DNA from: Acidimicrobiaceae bacterium
Lineage (GTDB): Bacteria; Actinomycetota; Acidimicrobiia; Acidimicrobiales; Ilumatobacteraceae
Length of the DNA stretch: 59,080 bases
Assembly (NCBI GenBank): GCA_003569125.1
Contig: BGOG01000009.1
Span: forward strand, 1-59,080
Direction: 5' to 3'
Of the stretch, positions 8,988 to 20,427 are shown piece after piece. The notes under the pieces are model-generated. The model worked only from the letters and a program-made list of their open reading frames with translations, was not told the origin of the DNA and ran no database searches. Each line of letters starts with the position of its first letter. Position 1 is the first letter of the stretch. Position numbers and translations under genes: made by a program.

Positions 8988-9533
8988 CTAACTGATAGTT
9001 TCGCGACTGACGACCACTTTTGGATCATTCCATAAGTCTTTAACCGCGTCAGCCAGACTTCCGCGAGCCGCGCCGTCATCGGTGACGATGTCGTTTGGTG
9101 TATCGGCGAACCGCAACACGGATGCAACACCTTTGTCGCATACTGCGACGACCAATCGCACTCGCCTACGCAATGGGTGTTGACTCGGCGGAACTTCATC
9201 ATTAATCGCTTCATGAAGCTCATCGCCTGCCCGTGTCTCATCGTCTTGTTCGTCACGATCAAGTGGGGCCGCCCAACCGCAAGTGAGCACCACCGCAACA
9301 TCGAACATTCGAGCGATGGCGCTGCTTGGTGCATCTAGCAACTCGTACACGTCGCCATGTTCAGCGAGAAAGCTAATTCGTAAAGCACCATCTTGATGTG
9401 TTGCGATGCCCTTTGCATCAACGATGCTCACCCCATAAAGACGTGCTCTTGGCAAATTGAAACCATCTAACGAAGAGTGAAGACTGGCCTCGACACAAGT
9501 GGCAATGGCTATTGGTGTTGGATCATCCTGCAT
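8988..9533 (-). CDS. Hypothetical protein
   Basis: A 181-residue protein of unknown family. It starts MQDDPTPIAIATCVEASLH, has two beta-rich segments (RISFLAEHGDVYELLDAP and RRRVRLVVAVCDKGVAS) separated by an acidic Asp/Glu stretch near residues 92-112 (DRDEQDDETRAGDELHEA), and ends in a basic/helical tail. No signal peptide or membrane helix is seen. The regular alternation and the acidic linker are like other short uncharacterised actinobacterial proteins. It stands alone on the minus strand between a hydrolase and a membrane protein gene. Confidence 0.62.
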   Translation of the reverse strand: MQDDPTPIAIATCVEASLHSSLDGFNLPRARLYGVSIVDAKGIATHQDGALRISFLAEHGDVYELLDAPSSAIARMFDVAVVLTCGWAAPLDRDEQDDETRAGDELHEAINDEVPPSQHPLRRRVRLVVAVCDKGVASVLRFADTPNDIVTDDGAARGSLADAVKDLWNDPKVVVSRETIS

Positions 9534-9608
9534 ATCCGTGTTGTGTACGCAGACTTTGAATTATGGCGAACCTAATTTTTCGGCTCAAGATGTGGCACGC
9601 TGTAGTAA

Positions 9609-11090
9609 ATGAAATTCAATTTTCGATGGCAGATGCAGATTAAATCACAACCGCTGCTTTCACTGACAGTCGCATTTTTTCTGGTAATCGGCGTCTGGTC
9701 ACAGTTGACTCCATTATTTGCGGCCCCAGACGAACCTGCGGGCTACATAAGAGGTGCGGCGCTGGTCAGAGGACAGTTTGTCGGCACCGATATTGCCGCC
9801 AGTCAAACAACTTCTTATTGGTCAACCTATGTAGATATCCCCCAACAATTCGGCGTCGCGCAATTAGTGCCCTGGTGTTTTGTCGGCAAACCAGATACAC
9901 CCGCATGTTCGCTGCCTCTCGAAAGCTTGACGCCTGTCGAACAACCCAGAACCGACATGGGTCGGTATCCGCCAGTTGGATACTTGGCAAGCGGGTTGGG
10001 TTCGTTAGCTGGCGCAACTGATCTCTCGGTTCGACTTGGTCGGCTAATCAATGCCGCCATTTGTGCATTTTTGATTGCGCTTGGATGCATCAATATTCTC
10101 TCTAACCGACGATCGATAATTCTTGTTCTAGCAGCGGTGACACCAGGCGTGATTTTTTTTAGTTCCGTGATTAGCTCAAGCGCCCTTGAAATTTCGGCTG
10201 CAATTTGTTTTTGGTGCTCAATTACGACATTGCTGTCATCGTCAAAAATTTCAATACTCACGATCAACTCTGTCGCGATTTCATCTTTTCTGTTGACACT
10301 TGCCAGACCAATTGGTGTTGTCAATCTGGCGATCATCGTCGGCATCTCGTTGATTGCACAGGCGAACATCAAAGAGTCCATCGCGCGGATTATCTCAAGT
10401 TGGCAAATTATTCTGGCGACTGTGATTTCGCTACTAATTATGGCGGCGTGGTATCTGAAGATCTATTCATATCACCTCAGTGAGCGAGTCGTCACCGACC
10501 CAAGCAATCCGACGTTAAGACAGATCGTTGAACAATCACTCAATGACACATCAAACAAAGTTGGTGAGTCAATCGGCAATTTTGGTTGGCTTGACACACC
10601 ATCCCCAACGTTTGTTGTGTGGTTTTTTGTTGCATTATTCGGAGTGATCGTTGCAAGAAACTGGAATACGGTTACAAAAGCAAATCGTCGTGCGGTGGTT
10701 TGTTTGGCGCTATTGATTCCATTCTTGATGATTTTCATTAATCGAAACACGCAGAACTTATTACGAAATTATGGGGTTCAAGGGCGCTACCTCACACCGC
10801 TAATCGTGGGCATTCCAATCATCATCGGTGCACTATGGTCGCCAAGCAAAAAATCGATCAAAATCATTATCGGAGGTTGGGCTGTGGCGATTTTTGCTAC
10901 TGCGCTAAATGTGCTTCGCCGATACTCGGTAGGCATCAAGCCACAAAACTTTTTTGAAATGTTTACTGACCCTATTTGGCAACCACCTCTTGGCGTGCTT
11001 GGCACAATGCTCGCACTTGTCGCCGCACTGACTGTTTTAAGCAGTGTTTTTTATACAATTGCGACGAGCGACCTTGAAAATAATCGTTGA
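9609..11090 (+). CDS. DUF2142 polytopic membrane protein
   Basis: A 493-residue protein with about ten or more membrane helices. After the first helix comes the extracytoplasmic acidic motif APDEPAGY, followed by a long loop with Cys residues (WCFVGKPDTPACSLPLES) that could form a disulfide. Further marks are LARPIG, NFGWLDTPSP and GVQGRYLTP, all typical of DUF2142. This family resembles GT-C glycosyltransferases (membrane enzymes using polyprenyl-linked sugars) and is often linked with cell-wall polysaccharide genes; the specific reaction is unknown. The gene is flanked by unrelated genes, so context does not refine this. Confidence 0.78.
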   Translation: MKFNFRWQMQIKSQPLLSLTVAFFLVIGVWSQLTPLFAAPDEPAGYIRGAALVRGQFVGTDIAASQTTSYWSTYVDIPQQFGVAQLVPWCFVGKPDTPACSLPLESLTPVEQPRTDMGRYPPVGYLASGLGSLAGATDLSVRLGRLINAAICAFLIALGCINILSNRRSIILVLAAVTPGVIFFSSVISSSALEISAAICFWCSITTLLSSSKISILTINSVAISSFLLTLARPIGVVNLAIIVGISLIAQANIKESIARIISSWQIILATVISLLIMAAWYLKIYSYHLSERVVTDPSNPTLRQIVEQSLNDTSNKVGESIGNFGWLDTPSPTFVVWFFVALFGVIVARNWNTVTKANRRAVVCLALLIPFLMIFINRNTQNLLRNYGVQGRYLTPLIVGIPIIIGALWSPSKKSIKIIIGGWAVAIFATALNVLRRYSVGIKPQNFFEMFTDPIWQPPLGVLGTMLALVAALTVLSSVFYTIATSDLENNR

Positions 11091-11120
11091 GACAGCAAAT
11101 TACTCAGGCAGAATAGACAG

Positions 11121-12527
11121 GTGAGTTCGCAGCCCAAAACCCTTGCGCAAAAAGTTTGGGATCGCCACGTTGTCAGTTCGGGGCCGAATCAGCCAGACCT
11201 TATATATATCGATCTGCACTTAGTTCACGAAGTTACAAGTCCGCAGGCATTCGATGGCTTGCGTCTCGCGAACCGCACGGTGCGTAGACCAGACCTCACC
11301 GTGGCGACCGAAGACCACAATGTGCCGACTGAAAATATTCACTTGCCGATTGCCGATGAGATATCAGCAAAACAAATCGAGGTACTGCGCAAAAACGCCG
11401 AAGAATTTAAGATCACGCTCTACCCAATGGGTGACGCTCGACAGGGCATCGTGCATGTGATCGGACCAGAGCAGGGTCGCACCCTGCCGGGCATGACGAT
11501 TGTTTGCGGCGATAGCCACACGGCGACGCACGGTGCGTTTGGTGCACTCGCTTTCGGCATTGGTACGAGCGAAGTCGAACATGTTTTGGCCACACAAACT
11601 CTGCCCCAAGAACGCCCGAAGTGGATGAGTGTAAATGTCGAAGGCACTGTGCCCAATGGCGTGACCGCAAAGGACATTATTCTCGCTGTGATCGGCGAAA
11701 TCGGCACGGGCGGCGGCATCGGTCACGTAATCGAATACCGCGGTTCGGCGATTCGTAGTTTGTCAATGGAAGGGCGAATGACGGTTTGCAATATGTCGAT
11801 TGAGGCCGGTGCGCGAGCAGGTCTTGTTGCACCAGACGAAATAACTTTTGAATATTTGCGCGGGCGCGAGTTTGCTCCAACCGGAACACAATTTGATGCA
11901 GCGGTTGCCGATTGGAAAACTTTACGCACTGACGACGGCGCCAAGTTTGACAAAGAAGTAACAATTGACGCCAGCAAACTTTCGCCGAACGTAACTTGGG
12001 GCACGAACCCCGCACAAGTTGTATCGCTTAATGGTCGCGTGCCGACACCAAGTGACTACAGCGATGCGACCGAGCGCGACAGCGTTACGCGCGCGCTCGA
12101 ATATATGGGGCTAGAAGCGGGCACCGCGATTCGTGAGATCAAAGTCGACACTGTGTTCATCGGCTCTTGCACCAACTCGCGTATCGAAGACCTGCGTGCG
12201 GCGGCCGATGTTGTGCGAGGGCGAAAAGTGAAAGTAAAACGCGTGATGGTCGTGCCGGGCAGTCACGCCGTTAAATTGCAGGCGCAAGCCGAGGGTCTTG
12301 ACAAAATTTTCATTGCCGCAGGTATTGATTGGCGCGAACCGGGTTGTTCGATGTGCTTGGCGATGAACCCCGACAAACTTGCGCCTCAAGAACGTGCCGC
12401 CAGTACATCAAATCGTAATTTCGAAGGTCGACAGGGTCGCGGCGGTCGCACTCATTTGGTCTCGCCTGCAATTGCTGCTGCGACTGCAGTCGCCGGGCAC
12501 TTTGCCGCGCCAGAAGATTTGCTATGA
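11121..12527 (+). CDS. leuC: 3-isopropylmalate dehydratase large subunit
   Basis: A 468-residue aconitase-family subunit. The [4Fe-4S] cysteines are visible in [10 protein letters not shown] and [11 protein letters not shown]; other family blocks are [26 protein letters not shown] and [19 protein letters not shown]. With LeuD it isomerises 2-isopropylmalate to 3-isopropylmalate and probably citramalate to methylmalate for the CimA route. The start is GTG 11121. The stop overlaps the leuD ATG (ATGA), as expected for a 1:1 complex. No leader peptide or attenuator is visible upstream, unlike leuA. Confidence 0.95.
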   Translation: MSSQPKTLAQKVWDRHVVSSGPNQPDLIYIDLHLVHEVTSPQAFDGLRLANRTVRRPDLTVATEDHNVPTENIHLPIADEISAKQIEVLRKNAEEFKITLYPMGDARQGIVHVIGPEQGRTLPGMTIVCGDSHTATHGAFGALAFGIGTSEVEHVLATQTLPQERPKWMSVNVEGTVPNGVTAKDIILAVIGEIGTGGGIGHVIEYRGSAIRSLSMEGRMTVCNMSIEAGARAGLVAPDEITFEYLRGREFAPTGTQFDAAVADWKTLRTDDGAKFDKEVTIDASKLSPNVTWGTNPAQVVSLNGRVPTPSDYSDATERDSVTRALEYMGLEAGTAIREIKVDTVFIGSCTNSRIEDLRAAADVVRGRKVKVKRVMVVPGSHAVKLQAQAEGLDKIFIAAGIDWREPGCSMCLAMNPDKLAPQERAASTSNRNFEGRQGRGGRTHLVSPAIAAATAVAGHFAAPEDLL

Positions 12528-13105
12528 AAGCCGTTCGGGTAATTTCTGGTCGCGGTGTGCCACTCAAGCGCAGCGATGTTGATACCGACCAAATTATTCC
12601 AGCCGAATGGCTTAAGCGCGTAGAGCGAACAGGTTTTGAAAAGGGTTTATTCTCAACTTGGCGAGATGACCGAAATTTTGTGCTCAACGACGAGCGTTAC
12701 GCGGGCGCTTCAATTTTGGTTGCTGGCAAAAGTTTCGGTGTTGGCTCTTCGCGCGAGCATGCAGTATGGGCAATTCAACAGGGTGGATTCAACGCGGTCA
12801 TCGCCCCAAGTTTCAGCGACATCTTTCGCAACAACTGTGGCAAGAACGGTTTGATCGCCGTGGTTTTGCGCGAAGAAATAGTAAACAAACTTTGGCAGAT
12901 CATCGAGAATGACTCGACCACCGAAATCACGGTTGATGTTGAACGGCTTGTTGTTGAAGTCGCCAGCACCGGTCTTTGCGAGACCTTCGAGATGAACCCC
13001 GACACTCAGAATCGGTTCTTAAACGGTCTGGATGACATCTCGATTTCTTTGCTGCACAGCGACGAAATTTCGCGTTTTGAAACTAGCCGACCAGCTTGGT
13101 TTTAG
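12524..13105 (+). CDS. leuD: 3-isopropylmalate dehydratase small subunit
   Basis: A 193-residue swivel-domain subunit. Signatures are the [22 protein letters not shown] start, the [17 protein letters not shown] substrate loop and [17 protein letters not shown]. It pairs with LeuC, with which it overlaps by ATGA, giving coupled translation. The stop overlaps the stop of the convergent DEAD-box helicase gene by a few bases, leaving no room for a separate terminator. Confidence 0.95.
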   Translation: MKAVRVISGRGVPLKRSDVDTDQIIPAEWLKRVERTGFEKGLFSTWRDDRNFVLNDERYAGASILVAGKSFGVGSSREHAVWAIQQGGFNAVIAPSFSDIFRNNCGKNGLIAVVLREEIVNKLWQIIENDSTTEITVDVERLVVEVASTGLCETFEMNPDTQNRFLNGLDDISISLLHSDEISRFETSRPAWF

Positions 13106-14436
13106 TTGACGGCGATCGGACTCGCCAAGAACGTCTTCAAATCAGCGAGTCGCTTATCGTTCGAAAAAACCTCGATCGGTGCCTGGGTCTCAAGTCTTAA
13201 ACCGCGCTGAATAATTCGACAAGTCGTGTGCTGGTTGTATTCAGCCAAAGTCACTGCCCAACCATCCTTGCCCGCACGTGCCGTTCGGCCGGACCTGTGC
13301 AAATAAGTTTTCACTTCGAGCGGCGGCACATAATGCACTACGATGCCGACGTCGTCAATATCGATTCCGCGCGCGGCGACATCTGTGCACACCAAAATAT
13401 TTAGTTCGCGTTGGGCGAACTTACGCAACGAACGTTCGCGTGCGCCCTGGGCCATGTCACCGTGTAGTGCCGAAACTTTTTCACCGAGTGCCTCGAGATC
13501 ACCCGACACTTTGTCGCATGCGCGTTTGGTATCGCAGAAAACCACTGTTTGACCACCTGCGCGAGCCATTGCTGCGATCACCCGATTTTTATCCATGTGA
13601 TGAACACCAAGAAATAAATGTCTCATCGTGCCAACCGTGTCTGTCGGCGCATCAATGCTGACTTCTTTTGGAGACTTCATATAACGCTTGACGAGTGTCG
13701 CAACTTGACCATCAAGAGTTGCCGAAAACAACATTGTCTGGTGAACTTTTGTTACGTGACGCAAAATCCACTCGACTTGAGGCATGAAACCTTCGTCGGC
13801 CATTCGATCTGCCTCGTCAAGCACGATGACTTCGACATCACTCAAATCAGCCTCGTTTGATTTAAGCAAATCGATCAGTCGTAGCGGTGTGGCGATGACG
13901 ATTTCGGCGCCACGATTTAGTTGATCAACTTGCTTGTCGCGAGCGGCGCCACCGTAAACAGCAAGCACCCGCACGCCGCAGTGTTTGGCGATCGGCGCCA
14001 ACACGTCGGTGACTTGAACAGCCAGTTCGCGAGTCGGCACGAGCACCAAACCCCGAGGTTTTTTTGCGGCGGCATTTTGGGTTACGCGCTCAATCATCGG
14101 AACGCCAAATGCCAGAGTCTTGCCAGAGCCGGTTCGAGCCCGTCCACAAAGATCTTCGCCGCTCAACGCCACCGGTATCGCCTCGGTTTGAATCGCAAAC
14201 GGAGCCGCAAAGCCGGCGGCCGCCAAACCCGCATCCACTCGCTCGCTGACCCCGAGATCAGCGAAACCAGTTGGCGTTGCGACTGCTTGGCGAATATTCG
14301 AACTTGAGCCGATATTGCCACTGGCGTTCTCGGTCGATTCACCCGCAGGCCGCTGATTTTGCGGACGATTCGGAGTGCGGTTCGAGGATTGGTTGGTCGG
14401 GCGAGACGTGCCACGACGTGATTTGGGGTCAGACAT
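13102..14436 (-). CDS. DEAD-box ATP-dependent RNA helicase
   Basis: A 444-residue RhlE/DeaD-type helicase. The first 55 residues are a basic, low-complexity Arg/Asn/Pro tail (GTSRPTNQSSNRTPNRPQ) likely to bind RNA. The core has motif I ARTGSGKT, Ia PTRELAVQ, II DEAD (VLDEADRMADEGF), III SAT, IV-V VFCDTKRACD and TDVAARGIDIDDV, and VI HRSGRTARAGK. It unwinds RNA secondary structure in ribosome assembly or mRNA turnover. No auxiliary C-terminal RNA-binding domain follows. The gene stands alone on its strand, convergent with leuD; its promoter faces the hss unit. Confidence 0.9.
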   Translation of the reverse strand: MSDPKSRRGTSRPTNQSSNRTPNRPQNQRPAGESTENASGNIGSSSNIRQAVATPTGFADLGVSERVDAGLAAAGFAAPFAIQTEAIPVALSGEDLCGRARTGSGKTLAFGVPMIERVTQNAAAKKPRGLVLVPTRELAVQVTDVLAPIAKHCGVRVLAVYGGAARDKQVDQLNRGAEIVIATPLRLIDLLKSNEADLSDVEVIVLDEADRMADEGFMPQVEWILRHVTKVHQTMLFSATLDGQVATLVKRYMKSPKEVSIDAPTDTVGTMRHLFLGVHHMDKNRVIAAMARAGGQTVVFCDTKRACDKVSGDLEALGEKVSALHGDMAQGARERSLRKFAQRELNILVCTDVAARGIDIDDVGIVVHYVPPLEVKTYLHRSGRTARAGKDGWAVTLAEYNQHTTCRIIQRGLRLETQAPIEVFSNDKRLADLKTFLASPIAVN

Positions 14437-14583
14437 CTTGTTTCAGGCTACCAACGCAATCTGTGTCGTCTTCGTGTTGTCGCTATCTCGTCTTGGTCTC
14501 GTGTTCAGGCGCCTGCGTCACAACAACTAGCTAGTTCACTGACTCACGAGTCAGTTTTGCCTGACCACTCAGACAGTAGACAA

Positions 14584-14808
14584 ATGTTTGAGCGGTGTGT
14601 AGGGTCAAAAATCGTGTTTAACAAAAATTCCCCTGATCAGAATTATCTGAGCGATCTCACCGCACTCGACGAACCGCTGTTCACCGGTCGCAAGGGCATT
14701 GTTTATGACTGGCAATCTTTGTTGCTGCCATCTGAAATTGCATTTGACGCTTCACTACACGCACTTCTAAACGCTGGCAAGGACGACTCCGCCACTCGAT
14801 ACGCGTGA
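14584..14808 (+). CDS. Small hypothetical protein coupled to homospermidine synthase
   Basis: A 74-residue protein beginning MFERCVGSKIVFNK and ending in KDDSATRYA. I do not recognise a family. Its stop overlaps the GTG start of the next gene as GTGA, the same coupling used by proven gene pairs here, which is the main support for it being real. An in-frame TTG at 14557 is an alternative start. It has no membrane helix. It could be a short regulatory or leader-type protein for hss, or the remnant of a larger gene; the sequence does not decide. Confidence 0.4.
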   Translation: MFERCVGSKIVFNKNSPDQNYLSDLTALDEPLFTGRKGIVYDWQSLLLPSEIAFDASLHALLNAGKDDSATRYA

Positions 14809-16278
14809 CCGCGCAAGTGCGCCCAAATCGGGTGCTCGTTCTGGGCTGTGGTTCTGTTGCGCAAGCGGTAATTCCGCTGATGGTTCGCGACTTAAAACTT
14901 GATCCGAAATCAATTTCGATTGTTGACATTGTCGACAATCGCCATCGCGTTGCAGATGTTCTGGCGATGGGAGTCACATACGAAATCGGCGAGGTAACAA
15001 AAGAAAACTTGGACAGTTTTTTATCGGCCCGCATTTCGACTGGTGAAATTCTGTTGGATTTGGCATGGAATATTGACGGCCCAACAATTATCGAGTGGTG
15101 TCGCAATCGTGGTGTGCGATACATCAATACATCGGTTGAATTGTGGAACCCGTATGACAATATGGCGGCAACTCACCCGCTTGAGCGCACTCTGTATGTG
15201 CGCCATCAGCAAATTCGCAAAATGATTGCTCGCTGGGGATCAAACAACGGACCGAGTGCGGTTGTCGAGCACGGTGCAAACCCTGGTTTGGTTTCTCATT
15301 TTGTCAAGCAAGCGCTATTTGAAATCTCAAATAAAATTCTTTCCGACGGTCGTGCGGGTTCGCGTCAAAGCGCGCTTGAGTCGGCACTGGCCAGCGAATC
15401 TTTTGATCGCTTGGCGATGTTGACCGGCACGCGAGTGATTCACATCAGCGAGCGCGATACACAAATCACAAATCAACCAAAGCGTGTTAACGAATTCGTC
15501 AACACTTGGTCGGTTGAAGGTTTCTACGAAGAAGGTGTTGCGCCAGCAGAAATGGGTTGGGGCACGCACGAACGCTGGATGCCCGCCAACGCGCAAGTTC
15601 ACGCCGATGACGGACCGTGCAATCAAATTTGTTTGGCGCAACCCGGCATGGAGACTTGGGTTCGTTCGTGGGTTCCGAGCGGCGAAATTCTCGGAATGAT
15701 CATTCGTCACGGCGAGAGTTACACGATGAGCAATCACTTAACCGTTCGCGACGATTCTGGCAAAGCGATTTATCGTCCGACCGTGCATTATTCGTATTGT
15801 CCGTCAAACGAAGCAATCAATAGTGTGCTCGAGTTGCGCATGCGCAATTGGCAGAAGCAACCTGCCGAGCGGATCATGAACAACGAAATTATTTCGGGTC
15901 GTGACGAACTTGGGGTACTGCTACTCGGCCATGATTACACCGGCTGGTGGACAGGTTCGAGATTGTCGATTGATGAAGCACGAACAATTACGACTGGGCA
16001 AAGTGCAACGACATCTGCAAGTTGCTGGCTCGGTATTGGCTGCACTGAAGTGGATGATTGCCAGCCCGATGGAAGGCGTGCGCGTGCCAGACGAACTGCC
16101 ATGGCGGTCGATCCTCGCTGACGCACGACCATATCTGGGCGAGATTTATAGTGCCCCAACCGATTGGGATCCACTGAAGACGCGCAATGACTTGTTTCCT
16201 GGCTACGGCAACACTGGTCGCCTTGACATGACCGACCCTTGGCAATTCAGAAACTTTCTCGCACCAACGCCTAGTTGA
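14805..16278 (+). pseudogene. hss: Homospermidine synthase, single frameshift
   Basis: Two frames together encode one saccharopine-dehydrogenase-like homospermidine synthase of about 490 residues. The first frame (from GTG 14805) has the NAD-binding start RVLVLGCGSVAQAV, then NTSVELWNPYD, VVEHGANPGLVSHFVKQAL and GHDYTGWWTGS. After TTGQSATT near 16014 the reading must move by one base to continue as LQVAGSVLAALKWM and end in DPWQFRNFLAP; the family has a continuous QNATSLQV segment here. The enzyme joins two putrescine units (or spermidine plus putrescine) to homospermidine with NAD. There is no homopolymer at the break, so a base-call error, a real one-base insertion, or decay are all possible. 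Confidence 0.82.
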
Positions 16279-16351
16279 ATAACTAGTTGACTGGTTAACT
16301 AAACAGCTCGCTAGTTGGCGTTGTCTTAATTTGCAGGCACACTGTAAGAGC

Positions 16352-16384
16352 ATGAACAACTTGAACGGACTACTACTTACGTAA
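16352..16384 (+). CDS. leuL: leuA leader peptide (leucine-rich)
   Basis: A ten-codon open frame, MNNLNGLLLT, ends in TAA just upstream of a hairpin and a rho-independent terminator in front of leuA. Four of ten codons are leucine, three of them consecutive (CTA CTA CTT), and two are the CTA codon, often rare. This is the classic architecture of a leader peptide whose translation reports charged tRNA-Leu. A purine stretch (TAAGAG) lies just upstream. It was identified by eye only and is too short for statistical support by itself, but its position relative to the terminator makes chance unlikely. Confidence 0.8.
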   Translation: MNNLNGLLLT

Positions 16385-16385
16385 C

Positions 16386-16449
16386 GGCGCAGTCGCATAT
16401 CACTGCAGCCGCACCCTCTGAGCCAAAAGGCCCAGGGGGTTTTCTTTTT
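16386..16449 (+). promoter_or_regulatory. leuA transcription attenuator
   Basis: Immediately after the leader stop codon, 16386-16410 forms a hairpin (GGC/GCC plus GCAGT/ACTGC with one bulged A and an 8-nt loop). It is followed by 16414-16439, a strong terminator stem (11 pairs with one A-C mismatch and an AAAA loop) and a T-rich run TTTTCTTTTT. Ribosome stalling at the Leu codons would cover the first hairpin and could favour an alternative fold, although I could not draw a convincing antiterminator by eye. Leucine starvation would then allow leuA to be read. A LEU pseudoknot has been described upstream of many actinobacterial leuA genes; this looks like the leader-peptide variant instead. 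Confidence 0.75.
16414..16449 (+). terminator. Rho-independent terminator of the leuA attenuator
   Basis: The stem CCCTCTGAGCC / GGCCCAGGGGG with an AAAA loop is followed directly by TTTTCTTTTT. It is the clearest intrinsic terminator in the window and lies between the leader peptide and leuA, 30 bases before the leuA ATG. Confidence 0.85.
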
Positions 16450-16464
16450 ATTAAAACTTGATAA

Positions 16465-18171
<1,707 letters not shown>

Positions 18172-18205
18172 TAAGTTCAAGCAATTCTCAACTAGTCTCA
18201 CTTGA

Positions 18206-18397
18206 GTGAAAGTCAGCGTCAATTTCGACAACTGCGCATCCACGGGTGCTTGCACACAAATGTGCCCTGACGTTTTCGAACTGCGCAGTGACGGCTTTTT
18301 GTATGTCTTGAACGAAAACCCACCTGCCGAGTTGCACGAGTCAGTTATTGCGGCTGAAGAAATTTGCCCAACTGGGGCAATCACGATTGAACAATAA
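18206..18397 (+). CDS. Single-cluster ferredoxin
   Basis: A 63-residue ferredoxin. Cys10, Cys16 and Cys20 (C-x5-C-x3-CP) plus Cys54 (EICPTGAI) provide four ligands, matching the small actinobacterial ferredoxins that carry one [3Fe-4S] or [4Fe-4S] cluster and often serve cytochrome P450s. The hydrophobic PDVFELRSDGFLYVL strand is conserved. The start is GTG 18206. No partner P450 or reductase is next to it; it sits between leuA and pyrF, seven bases before the latter, which suggests co-transcription without a functional link. Confidence 0.88.
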   Translation: MKVSVNFDNCASTGACTQMCPDVFELRSDGFLYVLNENPPAELHESVIAAEEICPTGAITIEQ

Positions 18398-18404
18398 ATA
18401 GCGC

Positions 18405-19238
18405 GTGAGTTTTTATTCTCGACTGAACGCCGCATGGGTCGCCAATGACTCAATGTTGTGCGTCGGTCTAGACCCAGACCCGACGAAGTTTCCGGAGTTT
18501 TTACGCGGCGATTCCCATGACGTGGCTGATCGAATCGAAACTTTTTGTAAACAAATTGTTGATGCGACCGGTGATTTGGTTTGTGCGTTCAAACCGCAGA
18601 TCGCTTACTTCGCCGCATATGGCGCAGAGAAACAACTCGAACAAATCTGTGCTTATATTCGCAAGCAGTTTCCAGATGTTGTTCTGATCCTTGATGCCAA
18701 GCGAGGCGACATCGGCGATACCGCAAAACTTTATGCACGCGAGGCTTTCGTCAGATACGGCGCCGACGCCGTAACCGTGAATCCATATCTCGGCACGGAC
18801 AGCCTTGAGCCATTTTTGGCGACACCCGACAAAGGCACGATAATTCTGTGCCGAACATCAAATGCTGGTTCAAGTGAGTTTCAGTCGCTCGTCACCGACG
18901 GCGAGCCGTTATATCTGCGAGTCGCACGAACGGCAGCCGAAACCTGGCGCACCATTGGCGAATGCGCACTTGTTGTTGGCGCCACATACCCTGGCGAACT
19001 TGCCGCTGTGCGAGCAATCGTCGGCGAGATGCCGATTCTCGTGCCGGGCATTGGTGCCCAAGGTGGTGATATCGCGGCAGTTGTTAATGCCGGTCGCGAT
19101 ACAAATAATCGCGGATTAATCATCAATTCGTCGCGAGCGATTCTCTATGCCGATAGTTCAAAATCTTTCGCCGACTCTGCGCGTAAAGTTGCAATTGAAA
19201 CGCGCGATCAAATCAATCGCGCTCGCGAAACTAGATAA
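18405..19238 (+). CDS. pyrF: Orotidine 5'-phosphate decarboxylase
   Basis: A 277-residue class II (PyrF2-type) enzyme that makes UMP from OMP. The start has [15 protein letters not shown], the catalytic Asp/Lys array is in [18 protein letters not shown], and the phosphate-binding end is [11 protein letters not shown] and [13 protein letters not shown]. The length and the LDAKRGDI motif fit the longer family rather than the 230-residue E. coli form. The start is GTG 18405. Its stop codon lies inside a 13-base tandem repeat that fills the short gap to a convergent gene. Confidence 0.93.
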   Translation: MSFYSRLNAAWVANDSMLCVGLDPDPTKFPEFLRGDSHDVADRIETFCKQIVDATGDLVCAFKPQIAYFAAYGAEKQLEQICAYIRKQFPDVVLILDAKRGDIGDTAKLYAREAFVRYGADAVTVNPYLGTDSLEPFLATPDKGTIILCRTSNAGSSEFQSLVTDGEPLYLRVARTAAETWRTIGECALVVGATYPGELAAVRAIVGEMPILVPGIGAQGGDIAAVVNAGRDTNNRGLIINSSRAILYADSSKSFADSARKVAIETRDQINRARETR

Positions 19239-19270
19239 TGCTTCTAGATAACGTTGTCAGATAACGCTGC
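19232..19270. repeat. 13-bp imperfect tandem repeat (x3) over the pyrF stop
   Basis: Three consecutive 13-base units share TAGATAA or CAGATAA followed by a variable pyrimidine/GC tail. The first unit contains the pyrF stop codon, and the array fills the gap to the convergent gene. Confidence 0.75.
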
Positions 19271-20427
19271 TAGTTTATAATTTCTTCGAGAATTACTTGA
19301 TAGTTCGGCTTATTGTCGGTGCGTGAAGTCAAATACTTTTGCTTATACGACTCGTATTTTGCGTGATCAATAACTAGCGCCGCTTTAATCTCTTGGGCTG
19401 AGTAATCACGATCAATATTAAAAATCGTCGCCCCGGTGTCTCGCGAGATGTTTTGAATCAAAGACGACTTATATTGATCACGACTGTTCTCGATTGCGTT
19501 CGAGGTCACAAGCACCAATGGTTTCGAAAACGCAATCGCATAACTGATCGCAGTACTGTTCGTGGCAATTACTAACTCACAGCGAGACACCACTTCGGCT
19601 GTCTGCCCACCGAGTGTCTCTCTTGAACCAAACAATGGCTGGTGATCTCGCCCGATATGTTTCGGATGCACAGAAATACTGACATTTGTGCCAAGAGATT
19701 TCTCGACTGTTTCAAAAAAACTGTTGAGCTTTGGGTACCACTCTTCAGGCCTGACAATTTCACTTGTCTTTTCAATTATCTCATCGCGTGGAAACCCTGG
19801 AAAACCAGTATCTAAATAGATTGTGCCACGCGAAATCTTTAGATCATCTTTCATCAAGCCGATAGCGGTTGAAAAGTCTGAAGAGTTCGCAAGGATTATT
19901 TTCGTCGACCTGGCGAAATCTCGACGCACCCTCTTGACCTCTTCTGAGCCCCCAGCAACGACAAAATCAGGCATTGCGATTCGCAACAAGTTTCGCCGAA
20001 CAAAGTGCAAAATCTTTTTGAACGATTCAGGCAAGTCTCGCTTATCTGGATTGACCCGAACACTCGAAAAAGTTACTCCGCCTGTAGAAAAAGCGACTAT
20101 CTTGGCGCCCGAAGTTCGCAGTCGCACACACGCCAAAAAAAGTTTCAAGTTAACGGGCCGCAAGTGCGAAAATACGACGGCATTCTCGGAAATTTTCTTG
20201 AACTCATCGCGCCATTGCTTGAGCGACGAAAACCGTTTTACATGTTCTGACTCAGATTGGTTTGCATAAGCCGCGGCAAACTCTGGCGAGAGAGCGTCAA
20301 TCAACTCGTGAACATGAACCTCTAGGTGCTCGGATAAAAATTCAAGTTCAAATCTTTGCCAATCAAAATCTCTAAACCGATACGGCCAAACAACAATCAG
20401 TTTCTGCTTTTCGCTCACGGGCTTCAA
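19270..20427 (-). CDS. Polysaccharide-biosynthesis-type protein, unknown specificity
   Basis: A 385-residue soluble protein. It starts like a glycosyltransferase-B or capsule-synthesis enzyme (KLIVVWPYRFRDFDWQRFELEFLSEHLEVHVHELID), has a central VVFSHLRPVNL block, and a late SISVHPKHIGRD ... RCELVIATNSTAISYAIAFSKPLVLVTS segment like nucleotide-sugar or CDP-glycerol transferases, in which a His-rich loop and a Ser/Thr triplet bind the donor. I cannot name the reaction. The start is TTG 20427 or GTG 20418; it overlaps the 3' end of the upstream glycosyltransferase-like gene, suggesting one surface-glycan unit on the minus strand. Confidence 0.6.
   Translation of the reverse strand: MKPVSEKQKLIVVWPYRFRDFDWQRFELEFLSEHLEVHVHELIDALSPEFAAAYANQSESEHVKRFSSLKQWRDEFKKISENAVVFSHLRPVNLKLFLACVRLRTSGAKIVAFSTGGVTFSSVRVNPDKRDLPESFKKILHFVRRNLLRIAMPDFVVAGGSEEVKRVRRDFARSTKIILANSSDFSTAIGLMKDDLKISRGTIYLDTGFPGFPRDEIIEKTSEIVRPEEWYPKLNSFFETVEKSLGTNVSISVHPKHIGRDHQPLFGSRETLGGQTAEVVSRCELVIATNSTAISYAIAFSKPLVLVTSNAIENSRDQYKSSLIQNISRDTGATIFNIDRDYSAQEIKAALVIDHAKYESYKQKYLTSRTDNKPNYQVILEEIIN

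Noticed and set aside
11364-12015. Several long frames antisense to leuC
   Set aside because: leuC has clear family motifs across the region; antisense frames have no start context or family features.
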